Source: Zygnema cylindricum
Lineage: Eukaryota > Streptophyta > Zygnematophyceae > Zygnematales > Zygnemataceae
Assembly: GCA_037447655.1 (NCBI GenBank)
Contig: JBBHKE010000491.1
Location: 156,694-220,693 of the forward strand
DNA length: 64,000 nucleotides
Reading direction: 5' to 3'
The position numbers and the translations under genes are program-made. Shown here piece after piece: positions 10,890 to 22,806 of this stretch (positions are counted from its first letter, which is position 1; each line of letters opens with the position of its first letter). The notes below the pieces were generated by a model, which searched no databases, was not told the origin of the DNA, and saw only the letters and a list, made by a program, of their open reading frames with translations.

Positions 10890-13800
10890 TTAAGCGTTGA
10901 CGATTGGAATTCTCATTGGTGGTCTTCGATTACAACTTTCATATGTTCTCGTGTTGAGACCCGGCACAGTCACATTGTAGTCGATTCGATTTGCGTCGCA
11001 ACACCATTTTAAGAAAAAGTAGTCCCATGTCTTCCAATCAAAATGTTTGTTTTCGATCTCCGTTTCATATCTAAACAACGATAGAAAAACAACAACAACA
11101 ACAACAAATGAGTATACAGCAATGTTCTTTACGTGCGAGTATGCATTGGCTAGTAAGTGTAAGAATCCCAACATTGTCGTAACGATATTGAAGAATAAAA
11201 CATTCAACTCCAGATTCCAAAACGTACTAAAAAACAAGAAACCTGATGCAAAACGGATCACACAATAGGGAAGTTGGAACACTGAACATGAGACAAAAAA
11301 CGTGAAATCAAAATTATGAAATATAGACACACACAATGAGAGGGGAGAGAGAGAGGAGAGAGGAGAGAGCGAGAGAGAGTGAGAGAGAGGGAGGGAGGGA
11401 GGGAGAGCCGAGTGAGAGGGAGAGGGAGAGAGAGGGGAAAGGGAGGGGAGGGAGGAAGGGAGGGTTGGAGATTTTTTGAAATTATCTCTTTAAACAAAGA
11501 AATTGCAAAATTTATATTTATACCTTCACCATTTTTTAGATATGAGTTCAAGTGGTGCGGAAAAATACCTGCAGAAAGCATCCATAGTATTATGCAAATG
11601 CAAGATTCTTGTGTCTCTGAAAGGACCCAACGACATCCAAACTTCAACATTGGTTGCTTTCGCAGGAAGGAAGATTTGTGACTCCTTTGATGATGGAATA
11701 CCTTCGAGTCCTACGGTCAATCTGTTTCAATTGGCAAAGGAAAAAAAATGGAATATGAAATGGATAGGATTAGTATTTATAGAATCAGTTGAAAGATCAA
11801 TTAGAACACCTCAACGGTTGTGGAGGTCGTGTTTTTGTTATTTCGTTCTTGTTGAGGTTAGAGGTGAAGGCATTTAGAGTTGTACAAAGAGTTATAGTAA
11901 GTTTTTGTTGTTTCGAAGGAAGTTGGTGCTTTATGGACTGGTATTGCATTTGAGTGGACAAAGAGTGGTCTACATTTTTTTTTTAATTAAAATATTTGAC
12001 GAGTGATGAGCGATCTTGTTTTTGGGCTTAAAAATACAATTAATCCTGTGTTCCATAAGTGAGGGTTTAATACATCCCTCGATGTTTCATTGAAACGATT
12101 GCCAAATGTTCAACGTTTCATGTCCTATCATATCCATTGACTACTCTTACATGTTTCATCTTGTAGTATTCAATCCCACGTTGATATTTCCCTTAACCGA
12201 TCTCCCATCTTATCTCCAATGTCCCATCTCCCCTCTTCCCTCTTCCCTCTTCTTTTCATCCCCCTTTCCCCACTCTCCCCTCAGAAAAACCAAAGTCGTG
12301 GTTTGAAACCCACCGGGATGCCCGGATGGCCGGGTCGAGGCGCGGGCTGTCGAGAAAGTTGCTGTCGCGGTAATGCGAGCTGTTCGCCCGGTAGCCCCAC
12401 ACTGTCAAGTCGAGCAGGTAGTCCAGAGGGCAGAGGAAGGGAGGTGCCACGTCAGCACCAGGGGCTCGACAGGGCTCCGGCAGTGAGTCCCACCACCTGT
12501 CCACGGACAAGTCAAGTTCAGTCAGATAAAGTCAGGCCAATCCAAGTGGAGTCCAGTCAAGTCCAGTCCAGTCGAGGTCAGTCAAGTCCAGACGAGTCAC
12601 AGTCAAGTCCTGTGGAGTCAAATGTGGCCAAGTAAAGTCGAGTCAAGTCAGGTTGATTTACGTTAAGGCGAGTAATGTCAAGGGCGGTCCAGTGAGAGAA
12701 AGTCAAGCTAAGCTGAGTCGAGTCCAGTTCAGTCTGGTCGGAGTTGAGTCGAGTTGAGTCGAGTCAAGTCAAGTGCATTCAGATTGAGTAGGGTCAAGTC
12801 AAGTAAAGGCGTATTAAGTCCAGTCAATTAAAGTCGAGTCAATTGTAGTCAAGTGAAGCCGAGTTGTGTTAAGTCATAAAATTGTGTGAGCTTATGCCAG
12901 GTCGAGTCCAAGAATTTCAGAAGTAAGTTAAGCCCAAGTCACGCAAATCAGGTCAAAGTCAACTTTAATCAAGTCTAATCCATCTAGTCAAGCAAAATCA
13001 GTTCAATACAAGTCAGGTCAACACTCACTAAGTCAAGTACTATGTCAAGTAAAACTAAGTGACATGAGGCCTAACGGAAAGTCACAGGAAACTGACTGAA
13101 TTTTATTTTAGTGAAGAGACATTATTACATCAAGTGGAGTCAACCAGTTTTGGCCTGGAGAAGTCAAGTATACATTGGAACCAAGGCAGTTGAAGTCAAA
13201 TGACTCTATTTTTTCCATTCAGTTCCCAGACGAAAAAAGTATTGAACTAACCTGTCACAAAAGCAAGTAACTTTTGGTATAACGAGATAACGATCCAAAA
13301 TGTCGGCAATGGCAAAGGCATTTTGAAGAGCCGCCTGTTACTCAATTATCACAAGAATTTGAACCCATCAGAATTAAATCAGAATGCGACACACACACAC
13401 TCCTAGCATTTAATTTGATTCGTGGATTTTCTATGTTCCACATAACTTAGAAAAAGAATTAGGAAGACAAAATACCTTTTAACTAATGAATAACCCTGTC
13501 CATAACTATGACTATAGTATAAAGACGTGCAAACATGTGCCCATATTAGACCTGAAATTTTATACGCATTCAATATTGCCGCACACACTATTTGCATACA
13601 ACCGCGAGTATAATAAGCATTGGAACTAAAAAGATTGAATCTTACAAAGTAATGTTCCATGGCTGCCCTGTGACGCATAAAGCCTTCTGGAAAGTCGTAC
13701 ACCCATGAAGGCAAGTTCATATCAAATGTCAAATAATTTCCTTTTGTGTAAAATCTGCACGGGGATCGAAAGAGAGAGAAAAAGAAGCGACATGTTAATT

Positions 13801-16800
13801 CAAGAGAAGTGAAGACATGTCAAGATATTAATGTGGAACACAAGAAGCCAGTGGGTCATTGAAGGTCAAGACGAATCAAAGTAGGTCAATCCAGATCGAG
13901 ACAAAATATACACAGAAGAAGGCAAACCGTGCAAAAGGTTACAGGCGAGTCCAATCCTCGCAAATCATAAATAAACCTAATTATAGACATAAAAGAAACG
14001 ACCTATCCTTCAAATCTGGTCAAGATCAGTCAAGCTGGGGCCAATTTTATCAAAGCTGTATGCTCACTCGTCAGAATCCATCAGCCATAGGCCGTTTTCA
14101 CGAAATCGAGCGACTTTCCCTGCCGAGTAGTGAAACTGAAATGTGTTGTGGACGGCATACGGTTCTATGCCAAGTGTTTGCGGAATTCGTTGAACAAAGT
14201 ACACATGTCCGTTGGAAAACTCGGATGGAGCAAGTATTCCCAACTTTAGACGATGTTTAAACGCCCAAAAGACGCGATTGTGACGAGGAGATCCATCCTC
14301 GGGCTCCACGACCTGCATTTCCTCCGAAATCAAAGTTAGAGTTTGAAATGATGATTATATTTTACTAGATTAATCCTGGTCACGACTACAATGGAAAAAC
14401 GTGGTGGGATCCACACCTTTATGGGAAACATGTCAAACTGAAGAAGAAGATTGAGAGCATGTTGGTCTCCCCAGAGCTTGTCCCAACCCTGGCTTTGTCC
14501 TCGTGTACTGCAAAAAAAACAGTCAAATCCCAAAAGTCAAAGCAAGTCAGTGAAAAACAATACACTTCATAACAGATTAAGGGCCTCCAGGAAAGGTCAA
14601 GAAAGGTAAGTAAAGGAGGTAAACGTGCAAGGCAGGTCCATTTGTTTTCAAATGTTTTCATTGACGAAAGAATATTTCATAAGAAAAAATGTTTAAAAAC
14701 AAAAGTCAAAAAAATAAAGCTTCAAAAGAAAAAGGTTTTTTGTCCTGACCGCATGACATCATGCCACGCCTGACACAAGTTCAGCGTTGGTGGAGTTGCT
14801 CGAAGAAAAAGGTTTCCGGAATTAAAGTCACTATTATAGACATTTCCAAAAAGTTCGTGCCCTCTCGGTGAGGCTGATTTGAACCAGGGGAATGGACTAT
14901 TCGGAGGATCTGTCGTGGGATCAGTTTTCATACTGCACAAGATGCAACGGTGTCTTTGTTACTCTCATGTTTGTTCTCTAATATTATAGTATGTTACGGT
15001 TGGTAAATTATGCATATTAGCATTGATTTTAATGTTGTGCTTGTTCTTGCCTTTATTTTGTACTATGTTTTATATTTTTTGTTCCTCGTCTCAACAATTA
15101 GCTTCCCATGTTCTATGCTCATCATCGTCATCACCATTAGCGTACGCTTTTTATTTTTCCATAAAAAAATGTTCCCAAGTGGACCTTTGATCAACATTAT
15201 TACCATATACTTGTCATGTTTCAACTTTGATGTATATGTGGATTGCAATCATCATCGAAACCATTATTTACTTTCTTTTTGTCAAAATAAATTTAAACAA
15301 GACTGTTTGCAAGTGCACATTGGATTTAAATCCACACAAACCAACCAAAATCCCACCTCATACAATTACCTTTATCAGGGCTAAGATTTCAATAAAATAA
15401 GTGCATGCTGAACGCAACAGTCCAATGAACAATATTCCACTTTGTATGCCTAAGTGCCGGAAATTCAATGTTTGATGAAATCTACACGGTGGCCGCAATC
15501 TATATTCGGTAAAAAAAGTTTTTGATGCTCAGCTCTCAAGAATGCAGCCTTCTTAAAAAGCATTTTTTTAACACATACCTTTCCACATCATTCAGGTGTG
15601 AAATGGAATCCGAAGAGACCATGATATCACTTCGTCCCATGGGGCCTTCAACATGGATGGCATGTAAAGGGTCTCTGAGCCATGCGACATCCGCATCACT
15701 CATGAGAATATCCCAACCCGTTTCTAAAATGCTTAAGATGAAGGCCGTCTTCAGGCTTCCCATGTGCTTAAATGCTTCCGGATCTTGTCGAAAAACTTCT
15801 CGCCTCACTCGGTTATTTAAAAGGATACTTGTCACACCCATGTCTGTCACGACCTGGAAGCACCAAACCAAATAAACAAACAAACAATTGAAAAATCAAA
15901 CAATTAAATATCAAACATAAGAAATGGAGTGGTCAATATTGAACCATTCTCCATATAGCATCAACCTCTAACACATTTGAGCGTTGATGTTGAACATCCG
16001 GCCTCAAACATAAAAAATCATAACTTTGAAACCCAAATGAACCTCAGCATCAAGATAGAAGCTTGCGACCAAACTTGAGCGATGAAGAATTGAATGCGTT
16101 CAATGTTGTCCATAAGCGCAACTACTCGGCTTTCGGTAAAACTTTTCATAATATCAAGATTTGAATGTCTCTAAGCTGATATACGCAGGCTTTCAATATT
16201 TCCATCGAGCGTCATTTGTAATGCAATAGTTATATCTACAGATTTTATCGGAAGAGATATGTTATGATGAAAATGATGACAGGGAAGATGACAAAAGCTA
16301 GACAACAAAACATCAATACTGTTCTCAAAAATAATCACAAACATCAAAATTTTACCATTACGCCTCTTCAGAATTGTTGACTGAAAGCGCAAATATCCCT
16401 CATAAAAAAATATTTATTCAAGAGTACGTGTTCTTTGTCTTGTAAAGCCCGCTTCTAAACTTTGATAAATGAAAAATCCCATAAATAAACAAACTGAACC
16501 AGATTCTATGCACATTATTTGTTGACAAAATCAGATATTGAGTCAGAAACCATCATCTCAGTAATCCCATCTCCCAGATAAAATATTTTTTTCCCCACAT
16601 TACATCGAATATTCTTCGACAAAATTTCAATAAATATCTTCATTAGCAAATTGAAAATAAGAAAACTAACAATAAAAAGAGAAACAAATCCCAATTTAAA
16701 GCCTACCTTGTGTATATCGGCGTCGAGGGACGCGACGAGAATATTACTTATATTTGAGCGCAAAGCGTGCTTTATCCAATTTTGTAATAAATCCTCAAAT

Positions 16801-17468
16801 CCTGAATTTGCAATTGTACCCATTATCGGTCGACCCGGTTCCATTCTTCCGAGAGCGATTCGAAGCATTTCAGAATCCACCATTTGATGGCGGACCAGAG
16901 GATCAGATTCGTCCAAATAATCACTTTTTGTTGTCAATATATCACTTTTCGCAGAAACATCCGCTTCGTACTTTTCGGGTGTCGCAAATTCGTTTTTTTC
17001 CTCGTTTTTTTCCCCTTTTTCTCTATTATCTACCAAATCCAATTCTGGGTTTTTTTGGGACTCCGAAGTAGGACCAATGAGAGACTTCCACGTGTCTGTT
17101 TTGGACTTTTCTGAACCGAGGAGCTTTATTCCTCTCTTCAAAAGGAGAGACTGGTTCGGTTTTTTAAAAAGGGGTGGATCTGTCACAAATTTCTGGGTCT
17201 CATGATCCTTCAAAATCCCAAAAATGATCATAAAAGATTGCGAATTTTGACCATTACTATGAGTTTTTTGATGGAGGGAAGAAACTATAAAACTGGACCA
17301 GGCAATAATGCAAAAAGCAATTAAAATAAAATAATATTTTAATTTTTTACCCCCTTTTTGTACTACTTTTTGTTTTTTTGAGTGCAAGACGGACGGCATC
17401 GGCATATAATTGCCATTTGATTCTGCTCCGTACAAAATTTTCTGAGCCATTGGGTCCCTAAAAACCAT
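10890..17468 (-). CDS. GT77-family (XEG113-like) glycosyltransferase, ten exons
   Basis: Exons on the minus strand: 17468-16707, 15853-15579, 14932-14750, 14507-14417, 14312-14068, 13754-13646, 13334-13252, 12496-12314, 11721-11569, 11070-10890. All junctions are GT-AG and the phases fit, giving 754 codons. Residues ~45-65 are a signal-anchor helix, followed by a Ser/Glu/Lys-rich stem to ~200, so a type II Golgi protein with a lumenal domain. The catalytic domain has DAD at 307-309 (nucleotide-sugar/metal site), RDP at 314-316, FNSG at 382-385, GDQHALN at 420-426 and SNGHVYF at 470-476. Order and spacing match plant XEG113, which adds arabinose to extensin O-arabinosides. Sugar and acceptor are not proven here. 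The start may be the ATG at 17450, because TTTTTAG just before it looks like the acceptor of a leader intron. Exon 6 to exon 7 lacks about nine residues present in plant relatives, perhaps a missed microexon. Confidence 0.9.
11338..11467. repeat. GA/CT-rich low-complexity tract in the last intron
   Basis: About 130 bp of nearly pure purine on the plus strand, hence pyrimidine on the coding strand. It lies inside the intron between exons 9 and 10. Its position 270 nt upstream of the final acceptor makes it a possible secondary-structure or triplex-forming element. Open frames crossing it are artefacts of composition. Confidence 0.85.
12510..13080. repeat. Degenerate AAGTC/GAGTC repeat filling an intron
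   Basis: The plus strand consists largely of irregular iterations of AGTC preceded by A or G (AAGTC, GAGTC, CAGTC), densest at 12510-12860 and decaying towards 13080. It occupies most of the 755-nt intron between exons 7 and 8. Sparser traces of the same word occur in other introns of this gene (13790-13910, 14020-14040, 14520-14640). On the coding strand the words read GACTT and GACTC. Confidence 0.8.
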
Positions 17469-18560
17469 AAAAAAAGAGAATAATATTATTCACACAAAAA
17501 AAGAGCTGAAAAAGTACCAAATAATAGCTTTAAAACCCTACGTAAATCTCCAAAACAAAGACTTTCTCGCTTTTTATTCAAAGATTCTTGTAAAAAACCA
17601 TCTTCTCCTTCACATTTCCTCTCATTCCGGTAACTTTTACGGTTTTGTGGTCTAGAATAACCTCTAATTCTCCTTCTTCTCCTTTTTTTTCCATTTTTTC
17701 CTGCCCCATTTCCCCCCGCCATTGCTTCCCTTCTTCCCCAGACGCGCCTGCGTGGCGGGTTATGCCGGGGAGGGGGCTCTGCCAGCCGGAATGTACGGAG
17801 GATCTTGACAAGCGATGGAAAATGTACGACTGTCGTACGATTGAGCTCTGGAACCAATGACCGCACTGAGGCGCAGCGGCTTCGAAGATATGATGTACCT
17901 TTCCCAGAAAAGATTATGAACTTGACCACGTAAGAATCCGGTGCTAGATTTGTGTGCGCCGTTCGATTGATTGGGATCGAGAAATGGACGGTTGGATTAC
18001 TGCCACGTCATGAAATAGCTGGTTGGAGTTTTCAACATCCGGAGCTTGTTGCGTGGCACGGATCAGAATTGAATGTCTTTATTGCGGACAAAGCTGCAAC
18101 TACAGTTCTATTGTAGTTTAGAATCCGTTTGTCGTCTTGTACTGCAGGAGATTCTGATTTTATGTACGGATTTCAAATGGTATGCAGTTATTGCTGCATT
18201 TGTTACTGTGCAGGCGTGGACAAAGAATAATATGGCTGATTTTGGAAGGTTTCATCGGGTTTGTAAGTTTCGAGCGTAATTAAGGCGTTCGCACATGTAT
18301 CGAAAACATCTGAAAATGCTTCGCTGTACACTTGAGACACAGTCAAGAGGTAATGTGAACGTTTACACGTGTGAGAGAGATGCGTTCGCTCACGCGCACG
18401 TGATCCGGTTTTGGCGTGACTGTGCATTTTAGCGTGTACAAAACTACAAATGGCGTTGTCTTTAAAGCGTGCGACGCTACCGCGCACGTGAAAGGTGTGG
18501 AAAGGAAAAGTGTTGCGCAAGTGACAAAAATATTTGGAGAATAAAAGAACGGTTCAGTTT
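17469..18560 (-). promoter_or_regulatory. Probable leader and promoter region of the GT77-like gene
   Basis: The sequence between the first coding exon and a locally GC-rich patch (about 17715-17900) is the natural place for the 5' leader. GTAGGG at about 17542 and TTTTTAG ending at 17460 would bound an 84-nt pyrimidine-rich intron. If it is spliced, translation must start at 17450. Overlapping open frames at 17486-17929 are basic low-complexity peptides in the wrong phase to be the N-terminus. No TATA box was identified. Confidence 0.3.
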
Positions 18561-19505
18561 GATTGACCTATTTCACCGGAAAAAACAATATTTTCAGCAT
18601 ATTTTAAGTTGAGGGCGATTGACGGTAAAAATTCATCGTCCAATAAAAGTTTTTTGTTACGTTGTCGGGAGGTAAAAGTTAAGCACCCTGCCCTTCAGCT
18701 TGTCTTCCGGGCTGCTCAAATATCTACGGTTTGGAAAATTACTGGTGGGCAGCTTTCAGAAAAATCGTAAGTGAAACTTATTTTCATATTTTACCTTTTC
18801 GTCATCACGTCACAATCTCGCTGAATTGTCGGTTCTGTCGTTATCCCCATTGTTTACACATTTTTTAGTAGCCCGAATCATGTAACGTCTTGTCGAGAGT
18901 CGCGCTCCATTCGGTAAAATGTAAAACTTAATTACATAAAGTGCGATGGAAAACACTCGGTAATCATTACATACGACAACGTCAAAACGCTTTGTTAGAT
19001 TGGAACTTCGCTTTCAATATTGCTCTAGGGAGGAGCGGCCAGATATCGACGAAATTTAATGTTTCTGACCAAAACTACAGTAATGTTTCAGCTTACCTGG
19101 CGCTTCGCTGTCACTGTACGGAAAATGCTGTCCAGCTATTGTTTCGCCTTATTTGTCATCTTCTGCGTAGTTTTCGGGGAAACAACGAATTGCGAGCTTC
19201 AGTACACTTCCTTATGGAAGGCCGCGGCTGCTCGCGCCTTTTGATATGTCAACAAATTAGGGTTTGCCGGTTGCCTGTTCGCTTCACCACCTTGGATTCA
19301 AGCGCGCAATTTAGAATCATCGTTTTATTCGCGAGTTCTTCGTTTTATTCGAGAGCATTTTTCCATATTCCAAAATACAAGTGTTTTTTATTATGAAAAT
19401 CGCGATGGTTAAACCGTCTAAATACAAAACGTGATTGGAAATGTAAAAATGTTTACTACCATTAGAGGCTACAGTTATAAAAACTCAAAAGAAAAGAACA
19501 GAAAC
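18561..19505. other. Intergenic stretch with a weak plus-strand ORF
   Basis: No recognised gene. A plus-strand frame starting at 19125 and ending at 19244 would encode 39 residues beginning with a hydrophobic signal-like segment. It overlaps a longer frame (18941-19396) in another phase. CGTAAGTG at about 18767 is a good splice-donor match. A small divergent gene is possible but unsupported. Confidence 0.2.
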
Positions 19506-19507
19506 TA

Positions 19508-19706
19508 CACCGCGAATCGTTATTAGCGTTGAGAACTTATTAGTGTAAAGATAAAATTAGCGTCATTCATTCTAATTTAGTGCTAGGAGACGTGGCAGAT
19601 TATGGTCCACGTTCTTAAATAGTGTAGTTTATTTTATTTAAGGTATTAATGTCAAAATTTTGGGGTGCCGATATAGAGTTCATAACGCTAATAACGATTC
19701 GCGGTG
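19508..19706. mobile_element. TA-flanked 199-bp MITE, copy G2
   Basis: The ends CACCGCGAATCGTTATTAG and its complement are flanked by TA at 19506-19507 and 19707-19708. Length and interior match copies G1 and G3. The right TA is followed after three bases by the TA of the next MITE (F1). Confidence 0.85.
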
Positions 19707-19713
19707 TACACTA

Positions 19714-20213
19714 CACCGCGAATCGTAATTAGAGTAATGAAAAAATTAGAGTACAAAACTAAAAAAAAAAATAGAGTAATGAACGCTAATTTATGTGATA
19801 GAGCTGTTTCAACTATGAAGTTTACTCTAATTTATTTAAGTACTCTAATTTGGCACGCTAATATCCTCTACTGTAAATAAGGTATTCGTACAGAATTTGG
19901 AAAAACGTACAGTTTATCGTCACTATGACGTTTGCACTACGTGGTTTGTTAAAACGCAGTTACATGATAACGGCATGTATTAAATCATTATTTATAATTT
20001 TTTAATTAATAAAGTACAATTTTGAACGGTCGGAGGTCGTCCGTAATCCACACTATTTAAAACGAACCTATATTAGAATTAAAAACACTAATTAAACTTT
20101 TCCATAAATAGAATAATGAAAAAATTAGAATCATTTACTCTATTTCATGTGATAGAGTCAAAATTTTGAGCGACCGAATTAGAGTAATTTACTCTAATTA
20201 CGATTCGCGGTGT
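19714..20213. mobile_element. TA-flanked 500-bp MITE, copy F1
   Basis: The ends CACCGCGAATCGTAATTAG and its complement are flanked by TA at 19712-19713 and 20214-20215. The subterminal regions repeat ATTAGAGTAA and its complement many times. Copies F2 (20960-21461) and F3 (26459-26959) share the interior, including a segment containing GTACAGTTTATCGTCACTATG. Confidence 0.85.
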
Positions 20214-20215
20214 AC

Positions 20216-20751
20216 TGTAGCTAAGCAACACAAAAAAAAAAACATTAAAAGAAATAAAAACAAAAACAAACTACAATAGCACTAAATAACGGCGTTATAC
20301 ACAAAATATAAACGACAAACTTGGCCGTTGGCTCAAAAACAAGTCCACACTAAAAAGGTCGGACCGACAAATATCATCAATGTGCACCGGGTGGCGCGGA
20401 ATATCTGATTCTATCCACAAGTAAAAAGGGTTGTGCCAGCGTGGCAGTTTAAAATACAAAAGTTGGCGAGGCTAGCTTCACGAGCTGGAAAACCGAAAAA
20501 CATTAGTTTTCACGAGTGCGAATCGTCGCATGCCGTGCACACCGCTTGTTCCCCGCCATTACATTATTTTCCATACTTTCGGCCCAAATTTGTCCTACCT
20601 CCAAACGTATCGTTACTGACATTTGTTTATCGGTCCAAGCAGTCGTGCCGTCGGTCCAATGGGAGCCGAGATATTAAAGGGTTAAACTTTGATCCACTCT
20701 AGTGAACGTCACCCTAAAATTGCAGTACATATCCGTACACTGTGAAGATAC
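20216..20751. other. Spacer with an A-family terminus
   Basis: No recognised gene. GAACGTCACCCTAA at about 20704-20717 matches the right terminus of the A elements and may mark a truncated copy. The plus-strand frame at 20433-20702 has no known domain. Confidence 0.3.
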
Positions 20752-20753
20752 TA

Positions 20754-20952
20754 CACCTTGAATCGTTATTAGCGTATAGAAATTATTAGTGTAAAGAAAA
20801 AATTAGCGTCATTCATTCTAATTTAGTGCCAGGAGATGTGGCAGATTATGGTCCACGTCCTTAAATAGTGTAACTTATTATATTTAAGGTATCAATGTCA
20901 AAATTTTGGGGTGCCGATATAGCGTACATAAGGCTAATAACGATTCACGGTG
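20754..20952. mobile_element. TA-flanked 199-bp MITE, copy G3
   Basis: Flanked by TA at 20752-20753 and 20953-20954. Same length and closely related interior as G1 and G2. Its right TA is three bases from the left TA of F2. Confidence 0.85.
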
Positions 20953-20959
20953 TAAAGTA

Positions 20960-21461
20960 CACCGCGCATCGTAATTAGAGTAATGAAAAAATTAGAGTAA
21001 AAAAAGAGAAAAGAATAATTAGAGTAATTTACTCTAATTTATGTGATAGAACTGTTTAAAAAAGGAATTTACTCTAACTTATGCGCTGTACTCTAATTTG
21101 GCAAGCTAATATCCTCTACTGTAAATAAGGTATTCGTACAGAATCTGACAAAACGTACAGTTTATCGTCACTATGACGTTTGCACTACGCGATTTGTTAA
21201 AACGCAGTTACATGATAATGGCATGTATTAAATCATTATTTGTACTTTTTTACTTATAAAAGTACAATTTTTTCACGGTCGGACGTTGTCTGTACTCCGC
21301 ACTATTTAAAACGAACATATATTAGAATTAAAAACGCTAATTAAACCTTACCTTAAACAGCATAACGAAAAAATTAGAATCATTTACTCTATTTGATGTG
21401 ATAGAGTCGAAATTTCGAGCGACCAAATTAGAGTAATTTACTCTAATTACGATTCGCGGTG
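20960..21461. mobile_element. TA-flanked 502-bp MITE, copy F2
   Basis: Flanked by TA at 20958-20959 and 21462-21463. Clearly homologous to F1 along its length, with scattered substitutions. Its right TA is three bases from the left TA of I1. Confidence 0.85.
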
Positions 21462-21468
21462 TACAGTA

Positions 21469-21658
21469 CACTGTCAATCGCTATTAGCGTACAGGTTTCT
21501 TTAGCGTGAATGAATAATTGAAAATTTTGAAAGAAATCGTCTACTCTAATTTGAAATTAGGGTTTTTTTTAAATTGTATGGATAATTCTAATTGAGAATT
21601 TGAGGAAAAAAAAGCGGGACCGAATTAGCGTTCAGTACGCTAATAGCGATTGGCGGTG
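21469..21658. mobile_element. TA-flanked 190-bp MITE, copy I1
   Basis: The ends CACTGTCAATCGCTATTAGCG (first 20 bases diagnostic) and a near-complement ending GGCGGTG are flanked by TA at 21467-21468 and 21659-21660. The interior differs from the G and F groups. Only one copy is in the window. Confidence 0.75.
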
Positions 21659-21977
21659 TACTGTACTGTCGCTGTCGTCCGATATACATCTACGTCGCAC
21701 CGTTTTTCCCGCTAATGTTTGAGATGCGTGCCGCGAATCATTTGATTTCTCATGTGAGCCGGCCTAGATGTGACGCCTTTTACACGTGTCAAGGTGAGTC
21801 ATGAAGTACGTGTTATGTCGCATCGGTTTCCACGCGGCCGCGTTTCGGGACTTCTCGTATCCTGTAAACGAACATTCCAAAATCTTTGGATCCAAGAGTT
21901 TATAAGTTTATTATCTCTTGAATTCGTGGCAGCAAATACACGACAAAAATCTACAGCACCGTGGTTAGCGCTACAGT

Positions 21978-22806
21978 TAGTATTGGGTATCGAGGACCTT
22001 TTGCCAATATTCGATATACATCGAATTTCAGGTACCCGATATTCAATATATCTCTTATATATATATCGAAAATTAAAATATCGCGATACATTGCCAATAT
22101 ATTGACGATATATCGTATCGCCAATATATCGAAAAAAAAAAAATGAAAATTTTCACAGGTCTCCAAAGTCACGTGCCTTCGGACAAGATGACCGTAAAAT
22201 CTTTGCCGAAAAGAAACGGTTTTTTCTGAAAGTCAGCAGAGTGAAGGAGATCTCTGAGGTACATTGACGCGTTACACTTGCGAAGTACACGTACGTAATA
22301 CGCAAGTACGGATTTCCATACGAAAATGGTCGGTTTTCAAATCTTTGACGATTTTAGAGATTTGATCGTCAACTTACAAGAAACCACTCAAATAAAAACA
22401 CGTATGTAAAAACTTGTTTACAGACGATACGCGATGTAACCGAGGCCTCTGTAATACATAAATTTTGTTGTCCGTACTATTACAAAGACCTCCTTATGTA
22501 ACCATACCCCAAATAAGTAACTATATGAATTACAAAATTAATACTTTTTTGTCGGTTACATTTGCGGCGTCTACCTTTAAGTCATGGAACGAAATCATGT
22601 CGTACGTGGCGTATCAGACAATTTGTCTTTTCCGCAAACATAACATATTATATAAAAATATAAAATATTTAATTTAAAAAATACTATATATCGCGATAGA
22701 TTTATGTTGGTCCCGGTACGATATATCGAGGATTCTGCTCGATCGATATTCAATATATCGAATATCGAAATTATCGCGATATGAATTTACCCGATACCCA
22801 ACACTA
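21978..22806. mobile_element. hAT-like non-coding element, copy B2
   Basis: An 829-bp element bounded by TAGTATTGGGTATCG and CGATACCCAACACTA. It is flanked by a perfect 8-bp duplication, GCTACAGT at 21970-21977 and 22807-22814. It lies inverted relative to B1 and lacks the nested insertion. Both subterminal regions are full of CGATATATCG variants. No transposase is encoded, so movement would need a partner elsewhere in the genome. Confidence 0.9.

Noticed and set aside
11379-11681. Arg/Glu/Gly-rich ORF
   Set aside because: Product of the GA tract inside an intron on the opposite strand.
15522-15875. Plus-strand ORF of 117 codons
   Set aside because: It is the antisense shadow of exon 2 of the glycosyltransferase, whose minus-strand frame holds the DAD motif and proper splice sites.
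16754-17114. Plus-strand Phe-rich ORFs
   Set aside because: Antisense to exon 1 of the glycosyltransferase; no domain and low complexity.
17486-17929. N-terminal extension of the glycosyltransferase
   Set aside because: The frame is interrupted before exon 1, and splicing at the available donor gives the wrong phase; read as leader sequence.
19508-21658. CRISPR-like array because of regularly repeated CACCGCG ends
   Set aside because: The repeats are terminal inverted repeats of separate MITEs with TA flanks and very unequal intervals.
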